A stretch of DNA of 53,239 nucleotides from Frankia canadensis (GCF_900197875.1 NZ_FZMO01000124.1:1-53239), one strand, 5' to 3'; numbered from the stretch's first letter, positions 8,464 to 18,137 are shown. Notes: generated by a model not told the origin, from the sequence alone. A program made the numbers and translations.

Positions 8464-9702
8464 ATGGCCACGCCGATCGTGCGGATCGACGAGCACGTCG
8501 ACCTCCCGGACCGTATCGACGTGCTCGTCGTCGGGGGTGGTCCGGCGGGGTGCGCCGCGGCCCTCGCGGCGCTGCGGGAGCGCCCGGGCGCCAGCGTCGT
8601 CATCGCCGACGCGGCGGCCTTCCCCCGGGACAAGACCTGCGGCGACGGCATCGCCCCGCACGGCCTCGACGTGCTGCGCGACCTCGGCGTGACCGACGCG
8701 GTGGCCGGCTACCGGCCGGTCGACCGGATGCGGCTGCGCACTCCGGGCGGCGCCGAGGTCGCCACCCCGTCGGCCCGGGCGAGCTACGTGGTGCCCCGGG
8801 AGGTGTTCGACGCCCGGCTCGTCGCCGCGGCCCGCGCGCGGGGCGCGCAGCTGCTCCGCCGTCGGGTACGCACCCTGGAGCTGACCGACCGGCCCCGGCT
8901 CGACGGGCGTGGGCGGGAACCGGTCGTGGTCGTCAACGGCGCGCTGACCGCCCGGGTCGTCATCGGCGCCGACGGGGCGAACTCCGTCGTGCGCCGCGGC
9001 CTGGGACTGCCCGCCAACCCGCCGGAGGCGATGGCGATCGCCGTGCGCGCCTATGCGGAGCTGCCCGCCGACGACCGACCGCCCGAGCAGTTCATCCACA
9101 TGACGGACGAGGGCTGGCCGGCCTATGCCTGGTCGTTCCCGATCGGCGACGGGCGGGCGAACATCGGCTACGGGATGCTGCGCTCCCAGCTCGGCCGCGG
9201 CGACGACGGTGCGAGCGCCAAGACGGTGCTGCACCGCACGCTCGCCCGGATGCTGCCGCACACCCCGGCGGATCCGGCCACGCTGCGGGCCCACCACCTG
9301 CCGCTGTCGACCCACCGGCCGCGCCAGCCGTCCGGCCCGGTGCTGCTTGCCGGGGACGCGGCCTCCCTGATCAACCCGCTGACCGGCGAGGGCATCTACT
9401 ACGCGCTGCTGTCCGGCTCGCTGGCCGGGCGCGCGGCCGTCGGCGTCGCCCAGCCGACCGCCGCCGGCCGGCTGTACCGCCGCTCGCTCGACGCGGAACT
9501 CGGGCGGCACCTGCGGCACACCACGCTGCTCGCCGGGCTCATCGGCCGCAGCCGCACGATGATGGACGGCGCGGTGCGCGCCGCCCGCACCCGCACCGAG
9601 CTCTACGACACGCTGGTCGAGATCGGGCTGGGCCGCGGGACGATCCCGGCGAGCTCTCTCACCCGCCTGGCCATGCGCCGCACCATGGCCGGCCTTCGCT
9701 GA
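8464..9702 (+). CDS. Geranylgeranyl reductase family FAD-dependent oxidoreductase
   Basis: 412 residues from ATG 8464; a GTG at 8380 would add 28 residues, and neither has a strong ribosome site. The N-terminus has the FAD Rossmann motif VLVVGGGPAGCAAA, then DKTCGDGIAP, the signature of geranylgeranyl-reductase-type flavoproteins. A second FAD motif, GADGANSVVRR, lies mid-protein, and LLAGDAASLINPLTGEGIYYA completes the site. Such enzymes reduce isoprenoid double bonds in menaquinone or lipid chains, but many act on other substrates. In actinobacteria they often sit near nuo or menaquinone genes; none is here. The stop codon lies inside the first unit of a TGACC repeat. Confidence 0.88.
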   Translation: MATPIVRIDEHVDLPDRIDVLVVGGGPAGCAAALAALRERPGASVVIADAAAFPRDKTCGDGIAPHGLDVLRDLGVTDAVAGYRPVDRMRLRTPGGAEVATPSARASYVVPREVFDARLVAAARARGAQLLRRRVRTLELTDRPRLDGRGREPVVVVNGALTARVVIGADGANSVVRRGLGLPANPPEAMAIAVRAYAELPADDRPPEQFIHMTDEGWPAYAWSFPIGDGRANIGYGMLRSQLGRGDDGASAKTVLHRTLARMLPHTPADPATLRAHHLPLSTHRPRQPSGPVLLAGDAASLINPLTGEGIYYALLSGSLAGRAAVGVAQPTAAGRLYRRSLDAELGRHLRHTTLLAGLIGRSRTMMDGAVRAARTRTELYDTLVEIGLGRGTIPASSLTRLAMRRTMAGLR

Positions 9703-9777
9703 CCTGACCTGACCTGACCTGACCTGACCGCTGCCGCTGCCGCTGCCGGTGCCGGTGCCGGTGCCGGTGCCGGTGCA
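9700..9777 (+). repeat. Compound microsatellite: TGACC x6, GCTGCC x3, GGTGCC x5
   Basis: Six TGACC units start exactly at the stop codon of the flavoprotein gene (TGA 9700-9702). They are followed by three GCTGCC and four perfect plus one imperfect GGTGCC hexamers. It lies between two converging genes, 11 bp before the DUF3017 stop. Length variation by slippage is expected. Confidence 0.95.
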
Positions 9778-9788
9778 CCGAAGGTCTG

Positions 9789-10819
9789 TCAGCGGCCGAT
9801 GTAGGGCACGGCGGAGGTCAGCGCGATCACGGACCCGCCGAGGACCAGCAGCAGCACGGTGTCGAACACCCGGCCGCGCACGGCGAGCAGCCCGATCCGC
9901 CGCCCCGGCACCGTCATTCGGGCGATTCCGGCGAGCACCAGCGTCACCCCGACCGTCAGCAGTCCCCGGCGCCAGCGGTCCTGGGAGACCAGCAGCAGCC
10001 CGAGGGTCACCCCGGCGAGCACCGCCGCGAAGACCGCTTCCCGCCGCAGCCACTCGATCGCCGCCGACCGCAGCGCCCGGAGCCGCCCGGACCGCGCCGC
10101 GGCGGTGTCCCCGGGGCCGGCCGCGGCCGTCTGCCGCCGGGCGACCGGCTGGGCGGTCCCGCCCGCCTGCCCGTCCCGCTCCGCCACCCGTCGCGGCGGG
10201 CCGGCCGCCGATGGTCGTCGCCACCGGGCGGGACCGGCCATTCGGGCGGCCCTGCCGGGGCAGTCGGTCGCGGGCGCGCGGGCCGGGAGCGGACGGTGCG
10301 GACCGGCTCGGTCGCGCGGCTGTCGGTACCCCCCTGGCCCGCCGGTGACGAGGTCCACGGAGCGCCCGGAAGCGCGGAGCCGGCCGCCCCGCGGCCGCGA
10401 TCCCGGTCCGGCCACCCCGGATCGCCACCGCGACCCGGGTCCGCGTCACGTTCCCGGCCAGCGTCGCGCTCCCGGCCGCCGCCATGTCCTCCGCCGCCGC
10501 CATGGTCTCGGCCAGCATCATGATCTCGGATCGCGCCATGATCCCTGCCGGCACCGTACTCTCGGATCGCGCCGTGATCCCCGCCTGCGCCGGCCGGCTC
10601 GTCGCGCCGCCACTCGCCAGTACCGTCGTGTCCGCCGGCACGCCACGGGCCGTCGCGGTGCGCGCCGGTGCTCTGGTAATCCCCCGCAGGCGGGCGTGCC
10701 CCGAAGAAGTCCGGTGCGGCCGCGCCGCCGTCGCAGGCTCCGTCCGGGAAGCCGGGACCGCCCCGCCCGCGATCGGGCTGATGCGCTCCGGGCCGGCGGA
10801 CCACGTCGGACACCCCCAT
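9789..10819 (-). CDS. DUF3017 membrane protein with a long disordered N-terminus in another frame (apparent -1 frame change)
   Basis: The C-terminal 85 residues are a DUF3017 domain: REAVFAAVLAGVTLGLL, QDRWRRG, VTLVLAGIARM, then VFDTVLLLVLGGSVIAL, three membrane helices. In its own frame this domain can start at 10241 or 10187, neither with a good ribosome site. Upstream, a different minus-strand frame starts at ATG 10819 right after GGAGGTGGG and encodes a natural-looking Gly/Asp/His/Arg-rich stretch (for example DHGAIRDHDAGRDH) until about 10150-10200, where strong codon bias passes to the DUF3017 frame. I therefore join both as one gene with a -1 shift. If this is wrong, the gene is 9789-10241. 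In many actinobacteria DUF3017 follows folD after purN-purH; folD is absent here. Function unknown. Confidence 0.6.
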
Positions 10820-11135
10820 CCCACCTCCGGTGCCGGTCAGATCGTCGTGGACACGCTCGCCCGGCACGGGCACGGGCACGGGCGGGCGCCGTCCCGGCGG
10901 TCCCCACCGCCCTGGTGGACGGTGCGGTGCGGTGTGTCCATCCAACCAGCATGACCCGATGGGGGGACACACGGTAGGCCCGGGTCGGCGCCCCGAGCCT
11001 GGCTGGCCCGGCGTCGGTCGAGATCACCCTGCGCCGCGGATGGACGAACGCCACGTGTTACTGCCCCGCGACCGGGGATCACTGGCAGAGGCGCTCGAAA
11101 CGGATGGCGATAGACGGAAGCGAGGTCGACGAGAA

Positions 11136-11789
11136 GTGAACGGGCCGAGTCTGCGGGTCGAGGTCACCGGCGAGGTCTTCTCCCTGCGTGCTGAGATCAC
11201 CACGGTGGGTCGCGGGCCAGGGGTCGACGTGCCACTCGCGGATCCCAGCGTCTCCCGGCTGCACGCCGAGATCGTGCGGCGGGGCCCGTACCTCTACGTC
11301 TGGGACCAGGGGCTGTCGCGCAACGGCACCAGGGTCAACGGCCAGCAGGTCGGCCGGCGGATCCTGCACGACGGCGATGTCGTACGCTTCGGCGCCGCGG
11401 GCGTCCGGGTGCGCGACCCCGGGCCGCTGCTGGAACTCACCGTCGAGGCCGGCCGCGACCTGGCGGAACGGGTCCTCACCGCGGAGATCCGGATGCCGGA
11501 CCCGCCGGACCTCACCCGCCGCGAATGGGACGTGCTGCGAGCCCTGTCCCGCCCGGCAGGCAGACCCGGCGCCTTCGTCGTCCCACTGTCAACCCGCGAG
11601 ATGGCGCAGGACCTCGTCGTCACCGAGGGCGCGGTCAAACAGCACCTGCTGCGGCTCTACCGCAAGTTCGACATCGCCCCGGGACCGAACCGCCGGGGAC
11701 GGCTGGCGAACGAGGCCGTGCGGCTGGGCGTCGTACGCCCGAGCCCGGTCGAGCCGGCCGAGCCGTCCTGGCCAGCCGCGCCCGCCTGA
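11136..11789 (+). CDS. FHA-domain protein with C-terminal helix-turn-helix
   Basis: GTG 11136 follows GAGGTCGACGAGAA, giving 217 residues; ATG 11040 in the same frame lacks a ribosome site. Residues 1-95 form an FHA phosphothreonine-binding domain with its conserved points: TTVGRGPGVDV, SVSRLHAEI, and LSRNGTRVNGQ. Residues 120-195 resemble a GerE/sigma-region-4 helix-turn-helix (LTRREWDVLRAL, then STREMAQDLVVTEGAVKQHLLRLYRKF). The combination suggests a regulator that reads Ser/Thr kinase signals and binds DNA. A Ser/Thr kinase gene lies 9 kb away at 20951-23179, but a link is only inference. It is divergent from the DUF3017 gene. Confidence 0.8.
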   Translation: MNGPSLRVEVTGEVFSLRAEITTVGRGPGVDVPLADPSVSRLHAEIVRRGPYLYVWDQGLSRNGTRVNGQQVGRRILHDGDVVRFGAAGVRVRDPGPLLELTVEAGRDLAERVLTAEIRMPDPPDLTRREWDVLRALSRPAGRPGAFVVPLSTREMAQDLVVTEGAVKQHLLRLYRKFDIAPGPNRRGRLANEAVRLGVVRPSPVEPAEPSWPAAPA

Positions 11790-11958
11790 CCAGCGGGTCA
11801 CCTCGAGCCAAAGGCCTTATACCACAGACCGGGAATTCCGCTCATACCCAGCCCATCGAGGAACATCGGAGTCACAATCCACAACACCCCCACCTTTGGA
11901 CGTCGTGCACCCTTAGGGCAGACTTCCGGCCGCGGTGCCCAACGGGAGGGAGCTCGAC

Positions 11959-12288
11959 GTGACAGACGAATCGCCTCACAGCAAGAAGCTGCAGGAACTG
12001 ATGTTCCGGGCCTGGGAGACCTTCGGCGACGCCCGACACCTGGACAGCGACGATCGCGTGTTCGTCCAGGCACTGGCGCGGCAGACGGCCGACCGGATCT
12101 CGGTGCTCTACGGCGCGAGCTGGCGGGACGCGCTCGACTGGGTGGCGCAGCGCTACGTGCCGACCAGCGACACGCCGGGCGGCCCGGCGGCGGCGAGCAC
12201 CCCCACCACCGCGACGACGGCGAACGGCAGCTCGGGTAGCGGCGGGCGGCGGGGCTCGGCGGCCGCGGAGGCGAGCGCCGGGTCCTGA
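11959..12288 (+). CDS. Conserved hypothetical small protein
   Basis: GTG 11959 with a strong GGGAGGGAG ribosome site gives 109 residues. The N-terminal 65 residues look folded and helical (KKLQELMFRAWETFGDAR, VFVQALARQTADRISVLYG, WRDALDWVAQRYV). The rest is a Gly/Ser/Ala/Thr-rich tail. I do not recognise a family. Good codon bias and the ribosome site support a real gene. The 170 bp upstream are less GC-rich and probably contain its promoter. Confidence 0.7.
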   Translation: MTDESPHSKKLQELMFRAWETFGDARHLDSDDRVFVQALARQTADRISVLYGASWRDALDWVAQRYVPTSDTPGGPAAASTPTTATTANGSSGSGGRRGSAAAEASAGS

Positions 12289-12530
12289 AGCGCCGGCACC
12301 GGGCGGCCCGACGAGGTGCCGCCGGTCGGCGCCACCTCCGCGAAACCCGGGTCGGCCGGTACGGCGGCAGGTCACGCGGACGGGTCCCCCGGCCATCCGC
12401 GGCCCCGCCGCCGCTTTCGGTGACGCGGCGGATCCGTCGCAGCGGGCGCGCGGCCGAACCGGCGAGATGCCGGACCGGCACGACGCCGAACCCGGCGCCG
12501 ACGCCGGGCCGGCAGCGCCTCGCGGACTCG

Positions 12531-14165
12531 TCAGTGGGCGAAGTGGCGCACGCCGCTGAAGTACAGCGTGACCCCGGCCTCACGAGCGGCGGCGATGACC
12601 AGTTCGTCGCGCACCGATCCGCCGGGCTCGACGACGGCCCGCACGCCGGCCTCGGCGAGGACCTCGAACCCGTCGGGGAACGGGAAGAACGCGTCGCTGG
12701 CCGCGACCGAACCCTTCGCCCGGTCGCCCGCGCGCGTGACCGCCAGCCGCGCCGCGTCGACCCGGTTGACCTGGCCCATGCCGACCCCGACGGTCGCGCC
12801 GTCGACGGCCAGCAGGATCGCGTTCGACTTCACCGAGCGCACGGCCCGCCAGGCGAACCGCAGGTCGGCCAGCAACGCCTCGTCGGCCGGCGCCCCGGCC
12901 TCCAGCGTCCACCCGGACGGCTCGTCGCCGGGCTCCTCGACGGCGTCGCGCGACTGCAGCAGCAGCCCGCCGCTGATCTGGCGCAGTTCGACACCGCGCT
13001 GATGCGGCGGGGCCGGGCACTCCAGCAACCGGATCGACGGCTTGCGGGCGAGGATCTCCACGGCACCCGGCTCGTACTCCGGCGCCACGACGACCTCGGT
13101 GAAGATCTCGGCGATCTGCTCAGCGAGCTCGACGGTCACCGGCCGGTTCGTCGCGATGACGCCGCCGAACGCGGAGACCGGGTCGCAGGCGTGGGCCTTG
13201 CGATGCGCCTGCGCGATCGTGGAGCCCACCGCGATGCCGCACGGGTTGGCGTGCTTGATCACGGCGACGGCGGGCTCGGTGAAGTCGTAGGCGGCGCGGC
13301 GCGCGGCGTCCGTGTCGGTGTAGTTGTTGTACGACATCTGCTTGCCGTGCAGCTGGCGGGCCGTGGCGAGCCCGACCGGCCCGTCGGCGCCCGTCTCGAC
13401 GTAGAGCGCCGCGCGCTGGTGCGGGTTCTCGCCGTAGCGCAGGACGTCGGCCCGCCGCCACTGCGCGGACAGCACGTCCGGCCAGCCGGTCTCCCGCGCG
13501 ACCTCGTCCGGGGCGACGACGCCCGCGAACCACGACGACACGGCCACGTCGTACGCCGCGGTGTGGGCGAACGCCTTCGCGGCGAGGCGGCGCCGTGCCG
13601 GCAGGTCGTAGCCTGGCCCGCGCACGGCCTCGGCGAGCCCCGCGTAGTCGTCCGGCGAGACCACCACCGCGACCGACGCGTGGTTCTTCGCGGCGGCCCG
13701 GATCATCGCGGGTCCGCCGATGTCGATCTGTTCGACCGCCTCGTCCTCGGTGGCGCCGCCGGCCACCGTCGCGGCGAACGGGTAGAGGTTCACCACGACC
13801 AGATCGAACGGCGCGATGTCGAGCTCGGCGAGCACCTCCGCATGCTCGGCGTTGCGCAGGTCGGCGAGCAGGCCGGCGTGCACCCGGGGATGCAGGGTCT
13901 TCACCCGGCCGCCGAGCACCTCCGGGAAGCCGGTCACCGTGCTCACCGGCGTCACCGCCAGCCCGTGGCGGGCCAGCACGTCCGCGGTCGAACCGGTCGA
14001 GACCACCTCGACCCCGGCCGCCAGGAATGCCTCGGCGAGCACCTCCAGACCGGCCTTGTCGTAGACGCTGACCAGCGCGCGCCGCAGCGGCCGGCGCCCG
14101 GTGGGCAGCACCTCGGCCGACCCGGACCCGCCCTGGCCGGCCACTTCTTCGCCCGATGACGTCAT
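12531..14165 (-). CDS. purH: Bifunctional AICAR transformylase / IMP cyclohydrolase
   Basis: Catalyses the last two steps to IMP: formylation of AICAR with 10-formyl-THF and ring closure. 544 residues from ATG 14165; the open frame extends upstream but the true start overlaps the purN stop (ATGA). The IMP cyclohydrolase half starts at [14 protein letters not shown] and contains [22 protein letters not shown] and NLYPFAATV. The transformylase half has [45 protein letters not shown] and the characteristic end [10 protein letters not shown]. Translationally coupled to purN. At about 20 residues longer than usual, the extra length is a Gly/Ser-rich N-terminus. Confidence 0.97.
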   Translation of the reverse strand: MTSSGEEVAGQGGSGSAEVLPTGRRPLRRALVSVYDKAGLEVLAEAFLAAGVEVVSTGSTADVLARHGLAVTPVSTVTGFPEVLGGRVKTLHPRVHAGLLADLRNAEHAEVLAELDIAPFDLVVVNLYPFAATVAGGATEDEAVEQIDIGGPAMIRAAAKNHASVAVVVSPDDYAGLAEAVRGPGYDLPARRRLAAKAFAHTAAYDVAVSSWFAGVVAPDEVARETGWPDVLSAQWRRADVLRYGENPHQRAALYVETGADGPVGLATARQLHGKQMSYNNYTDTDAARRAAYDFTEPAVAVIKHANPCGIAVGSTIAQAHRKAHACDPVSAFGGVIATNRPVTVELAEQIAEIFTEVVVAPEYEPGAVEILARKPSIRLLECPAPPHQRGVELRQISGGLLLQSRDAVEEPGDEPSGWTLEAGAPADEALLADLRFAWRAVRSVKSNAILLAVDGATVGVGMGQVNRVDAARLAVTRAGDRAKGSVAASDAFFPFPDGFEVLAEAGVRAVVEPGGSVRDELVIAAAREAGVTLYFSGVRHFAH

Positions 14166-14785
14166 GATTCCTCCTGGACGTGAACCTCTGCCGGTACCTG
14201 TGCCGCGGCCGGCCGCGCCGGGGCCGCGCGCACGATCTCCCCGATCGTGGCGACGAACAGGCCGCGTTCGACGCCCTGGATCCTGACTCGCAGCGTGTCC
14301 TCGGTGTCCCCCGGTTCGACGGGCACGGCACGCTGCGCGATGATCGGGCCGGTGTCGACCCCCTCGTCGACCCAGTGCACCGTCACCCCGCTGACCTTCA
14401 CTCCGGCGGCCAGCGCGTCGCGGACCGCGGCGGCCCCTGGGAAGGCGGGCAACAGCGACGGGTGCGTGTTCACCGCCGGGAAGCGTCCGATGACCTGACG
14501 GCCGAGGATCTTCATGTAGCCCGCAAGCACGAGCAGGTCGGGCTGGTGGGCGGCGATGCGCTCGGCCGTCGCGACGTTGAACGCGGCCCGGTCGGGATGG
14601 TCCTCGAGGCGGATGGTGAACACCGGGACGCCCGCGGCCTCGGCCCGCCGCTGCGCCCCGGTGCCGTGCCGATCGGTCCCGACCGCGACGACGGTGGCAC
14701 CGAACCCGGCGTCCGCGGTCGCGTCGAGGATCGCCTGCAGGGTGGTGCCGGCGCCTGAGGCGAGAACGACGAGGCGAGCAGACAC
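14162..14785 (-). CDS. purN: Phosphoribosylglycinamide formyltransferase
   Basis: Transfers a formyl group from 10-formyl-THF to GAR in purine synthesis. 207 residues from GTG 14785. The N-terminus [17 protein letters not shown] is the family glycine-rich motif (usually SGxGSN, here SGAGTT). The catalytic Asn-His-Asp set is present: N in [16 protein letters not shown] in the same motif, and D in [14 protein letters not shown]. Its stop overlaps the purH start by 4 bp (ATGA), so the two form an operon. The last 20 residues are a charged tail. Confidence 0.95.
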   Translation of the reverse strand: MSARLVVLASGAGTTLQAILDATADAGFGATVVAVGTDRHGTGAQRRAEAAGVPVFTIRLEDHPDRAAFNVATAERIAAHQPDLLVLAGYMKILGRQVIGRFPAVNTHPSLLPAFPGAAAVRDALAAGVKVSGVTVHWVDEGVDTGPIIAQRAVPVEPGDTEDTLRVRIQGVERGLFVATIGEIVRAAPARPAAAQVPAEVHVQEES

Positions 14786-15053
14786 ACCACACTCCGTAAC
14801 GGGACGTGAGACCTATCAGGACCAGGGCCGTGCGGGGACCGGACCGATGTCGCGGGCCCGTAGTCGCCAGGGGCGCCGGGGCGAGGACCGCGGGAACGGC
14901 CGATGCCACCAAAACACCACCGTCAACGCATGGGGGCCGCCGTCAACCGCCAGGCGACGAACCGCGCCGAGTCCGACTGTACTGACTCCGAGTACCCACG
15001 CCAGCCGATCGACCGGGCCACATCACATCGACGCGGCCTCGCCCGCCGCCGGC

Positions 15054-15584
15054 TCACGCGGCGGGCGCCCAGCCGGCGACCAGAGCGGCCAGTCGCTCCT
15101 CGATCAGAGCGGCCGGCGGGGCGGCCGGCCCCGACGCGGTGGCCAGCCGAGCCGCCAGGGGCAGCAGGCCCGGGCTGACGTCGTCCTCGGCCCCGCCGGC
15201 GCCGCACCGACAGCCCGCGGCGGACTCGTCCGCGCCGGCGTCGACCTGCCCGAAGTCCGGCCCGTCGAGCAGCTCTCCGGGCCGGCACCGGTACAGCTCG
15301 GCAAGCCGCCACAGCACCGCAGCCGACGGGGCGCGGCCGCCCCTGGCCGGCCAGGCCTCCCAGTACGACCAGGTCTTACCCGTCTTGGCAGGCCCGGGAG
15401 CGGGCCAGCGCTCGTTCCACCGGCGGGCCGCCTCCTCCTGCGTCCACCCCTGGGCGAGCCGGAACGCCACCAGGGCGCCGAGATGATGCCGAGCCTGCAG
15501 CCTGCGAGCGATGCGACGGGAGGACCAGCCCAGCTCGCGCAGCTGACGAGCCTCGACTCGGATACGGGCGACCGCGACCGGCAC
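15054..15584 (-). CDS. Helix-turn-helix DNA-binding protein
   Basis: The start is GTG 15584, placed 5 nt after a perfect AGGAGG (15590-15595); an upstream in-frame ATG at 15629 lacks a site. 176 residues. The N-terminal part has a resolvase-like helix (ARQLRELGWSSRRIARRL). It is followed by an XRE-like segment (VAFRLAQGWTQEEAARRW) with an unusual insertion, then AAVLWRLAELYRCRPGELLDG, typical of actinobacterial Cro/CI-like regulators. The tail is Cys/Gly-rich (AAGCRCGAGG), then helical. Targets are unknown. It stands alone between purN and the DUF6350 gene, on the same strand. Confidence 0.7.
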   Translation of the reverse strand: MPVAVARIRVEARQLRELGWSSRRIARRLQARHHLGALVAFRLAQGWTQEEAARRWNERWPAPGPAKTGKTWSYWEAWPARGGRAPSAAVLWRLAELYRCRPGELLDGPDFGQVDAGADESAAGCRCGAGGAEDDVSPGLLPLAARLATASGPAAPPAALIEERLAALVAGWAPAA

Positions 15585-15677
15585 GACGACCTCCTGAAGA
15601 TGATCCGTTGCGCGGACCCTAGCCGGCACCGCCGACAGTTTCCGGCGACGAGTCCCGGCGCGCCCGCCCGCGCGGCC

Positions 15678-17117
15678 TCACTCGGGGCGCCGCGACGTCC
15701 AGGTCGCCGTCCGGCCACCGGGCAGCGGCATCCTGCGCCGCCAGAAGGACGGCTCGGCGTCCCGGGCGAGGAACGGCCGCTCGGCCCGCCGCACCGCGAG
15801 GTCCACCCCGCCGACCAGCAGCAGGCCGACGAACGCCACCTCGCCTCCGGCGAGCAGACCGCAGGCCCAGGCCGCCGCCGGCCCGTAGACGCCCGCGCCG
15901 CCGCCCACCCGCCCCAGCGAGGCCTGGCAGGCCAGCCCGATGAGCAGGCCGCAGCACGCCCCGGCGAGCAGCACGGTCGCGAGCCGGTCCCGCGAGCGCG
16001 CGCCCGCTGTGGCGCGATGTGCCATCACCCCGCACACCACTCCGGCGACGAGCGGCACCACCAGCAGCGCCAGCCAGCCCGGACGCGGTAGCGCGCTCGG
16101 CGGCAGCGCCGCGAGCACCGGCAGGTCGGGTACCCGGCCGGCGTGGACGACGTCGGCGCGCACCAGGCCCGAACCGGTGTGAAAGCCCGGACCGAGGGCG
16201 TACGCCAGCGCCCACAACACCAGATTGGGCAGCACCGCGAGCTGCGCCACCGCGAGCCCGAGCCCGCCGAGGACCCCGACGTCCAGCGCCCGCTCGGCGC
16301 CGGCCACCTCGGGCAGGGTGGCCGCGATGACGAGGGCCACCCCGAACGCGGCGGCGGCCACCAGCGAGGCGAACGCCGCCATCCCGCACAGCAGCGGGGT
16401 CCGCAGCCACCGCGGCAACACGCGCCACGCGGTGCGCAGCCGATGGCGCCCGGCGAGGGCGCCGAGCAGCGCCGCGGGCAGGCCGAACGCGACCGTGCCC
16501 AGCGCGGCCGACGCGAGGCCCGGCCGGGCCGGGCCGGAGCTGACCAGCAGCGCGACGACCACCACGAACAGCGTCTGGGCGGCGACGACCTCGCCGACGT
16601 CCAGAATCACGACCCGCCAGGGCACGCCGACCCCCGACGACCCGCCCCCCCCCCGCCCGCCCGCGGCCCTGCCGCCGGGACCGCTGCCGGCGGCGTCCGT
16701 ACCGGCGGCGCCCTTTCCGGTAGCGCCCGCCGCCCGGCCACCCCCCTGCACGCCGGAGGGCCGCCCGGGCAGCGGGGCCGTCCACACCGGGACGGCCGCC
16801 GCCCGGCGATGTGCCGCGCTCAGGGCTGCGGCCAGGGGAAACAGGGCGAGACCGAGCGGGCGGAAGGCAATGATCCCGTCCGGCAGCCGCAGCGTCGCGC
16901 CGTGGGCGACGAGCCACAGATCGGCGCCCACCCGCAGCGCGGCGGCGGGACCGGTCGACGATCCGGTATCCGCGCCCCAGACGACCAGGACCACGACCTC
17001 GATGAAGATCAGGCCGGCGGCCGACGCCGCGATCGCGGCTACAGCGGGCCGGCCGGCCCGCTGCCACAGGCGGTCTGCGAAGCGCCGGGCGGACCCGGGG
17101 CGGTGGAAGGCGGGCAC
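15678..17117 (-). CDS. DUF6350 family multi-spanning membrane protein (PerM-like annotation)
   Basis: 479 residues from GTG 17117, with about ten hydrophobic segments, such as IAASAAGLIFIEVVVLVVWG near the N-terminus, VVAAQTLFVVVVALLVSSG and LATVLLAGACCGLLIGLACQ. Actinobacterial proteins of this size between sucCD and purN/purH are annotated DUF6350 or cell division protein PerM; position and topology fit. The function is not proven. A central Gly/Ala loop (about residues 105-160) is low complexity and includes a run of ten C (16645-16654), where slippage would cause a frameshift. The last 20 residues are Arg/Trp-rich. Confidence 0.75.
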   Translation of the reverse strand: MPAFHRPGSARRFADRLWQRAGRPAVAAIAASAAGLIFIEVVVLVVWGADTGSSTGPAAALRVGADLWLVAHGATLRLPDGIIAFRPLGLALFPLAAALSAAHRRAAAVPVWTAPLPGRPSGVQGGGRAAGATGKGAAGTDAAGSGPGGRAAGGRGGGGSSGVGVPWRVVILDVGEVVAAQTLFVVVVALLVSSGPARPGLASAALGTVAFGLPAALLGALAGRHRLRTAWRVLPRWLRTPLLCGMAAFASLVAAAAFGVALVIAATLPEVAGAERALDVGVLGGLGLAVAQLAVLPNLVLWALAYALGPGFHTGSGLVRADVVHAGRVPDLPVLAALPPSALPRPGWLALLVVPLVAGVVCGVMAHRATAGARSRDRLATVLLAGACCGLLIGLACQASLGRVGGGAGVYGPAAAWACGLLAGGEVAFVGLLLVGGVDLAVRRAERPFLARDAEPSFWRRRMPLPGGRTATWTSRRPE

Positions 17118-17267
17118 GTTAGGACGCTCGCACGCGGTCGCTGCCCATCCGGGACAACACGCCGTCCACCGACCGAGAAATACTCCCGCGCCCGAAAGGC
17201 CCGGTTCGGCGAGATACGGGCGGCCAGGTGACGACGCACCCCGGGGTCCCGCCCGGGATCCGCGGCG

Positions 17268-18137
17268 TCAGCGACCGCCGGCGGGCGGCTGACCGTAACC
17301 GGGCGGCGGCTGCTGACCGTAGCCAGGCTGCTGGCCATACCCGGGCTGCTGCTGGCCGTAGCCGCCGCCCTGCTGCTGACCGTAACCACCACCGGTCGGC
17401 GGCTGACCGTAGCCACCACCTTGCTGCGGCTGGCCGTAACCACCACCGGCCGGTGGCTGGCCGTAGCCACCACCCTGCTGCTGACCGTAACCACCACCGG
17501 TCGGCGGCTGACCGTAGCCGCCACCCTGCTGCGGCTGGCCGTAACCGCCCTGGCCGGGCTGCTGTCCATAGGGGCCGGTCGCGCCGGGGTGACCCGGGGT
17601 CGGCTGCTGGCCGTAGGGCTGGCCGTACGGCGGCTGGCCGGACGGCGGCTGCCAGCCGCCGGGAGTGCCGGGGCCGCCGCGCCCGGGAATCGGAGCCCCG
17701 GCCGCCAGCGCCGCCAGCACGCCGAAGACGGTCTGGGCGAGGGCGGCGACGATCGCGAGGTAGAACCCGACGCTCGGGCCGGCGTCCACGCCCGACGGGA
17801 CGTCGGGGAACCGGATCCACCGGATGATCAGGAGGAGGACCGCGAGCGCCGAGACGCCGGGAAGCACCCACAGCGCCGAGACCGGCCCCAGGTCCGGGAT
17901 ACGCAGGTTCGCGAACAGGCGTCCGGCGAGCACGCCGGCGACCGCGAGTACCAGCAACACCGGGAACCACGAGTTGAAGCCGAGGCCCCAGCCGTTCTCA
18001 TGGGCTGATCTGGACTGCCCGAAGAACGACAGGGTCACGGAGTACCACGGCAGAAAACTCACGATGAACATGACCGCCCCGGAGGCGATCACCCCGATGT
18101 CGTTGGTCGCAACGTTACGACCGCCGATCTGTGCCAC
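17268..18137 (-). CDS. Four-helix membrane protein with GYGQ-repeat tail
   Basis: Start GTG 18137 is preferred (VAQIGGRNVATNDIGV follows); the frame is open to 18257. 289 residues. Four membrane helices lie in the first 165 residues: GVIASGAVMFIVSFLPWYSV, WFPVLLVLAVAGVLAGRLF, LWVLPGVSALAVLLLIIRW and VGFYLAIVAALAQTVFGVLAAL. The last 120 residues are a cytoplasmic or surface low-complexity tail with many GGGYGQPP, GGGYGQQQ and PGYGQQ units, similar to prion-like sequences. Similar proteins are common in actinobacteria (DUF5336-like). No enzymatic motif is seen. It is 188 bp downstream of sucD on the same strand. Confidence 0.75.
   Translation of the reverse strand: MAQIGGRNVATNDIGVIASGAVMFIVSFLPWYSVTLSFFGQSRSAHENGWGLGFNSWFPVLLVLAVAGVLAGRLFANLRIPDLGPVSALWVLPGVSALAVLLLIIRWIRFPDVPSGVDAGPSVGFYLAIVAALAQTVFGVLAALAAGAPIPGRGGPGTPGGWQPPSGQPPYGQPYGQQPTPGHPGATGPYGQQPGQGGYGQPQQGGGYGQPPTGGGYGQQQGGGYGQPPAGGGYGQPQQGGGYGQPPTGGGYGQQQGGGYGQQQPGYGQQPGYGQQPPPGYGQPPAGGR

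Noticed and set aside
8290-10824. Open frame extending the serine hydrolase to 1134 residues
   Set aside because: Antisense to the flavoprotein gene and the DUF3017 gene, with the family domain confined to 7420-8289.
12420-14159. 579-residue plus-strand open frame opposite purH
   Set aside because: purH is certain on the other strand; the plus-strand translation has the Val/Arg/Asp/His-rich composition typical of antisense of a real gene.
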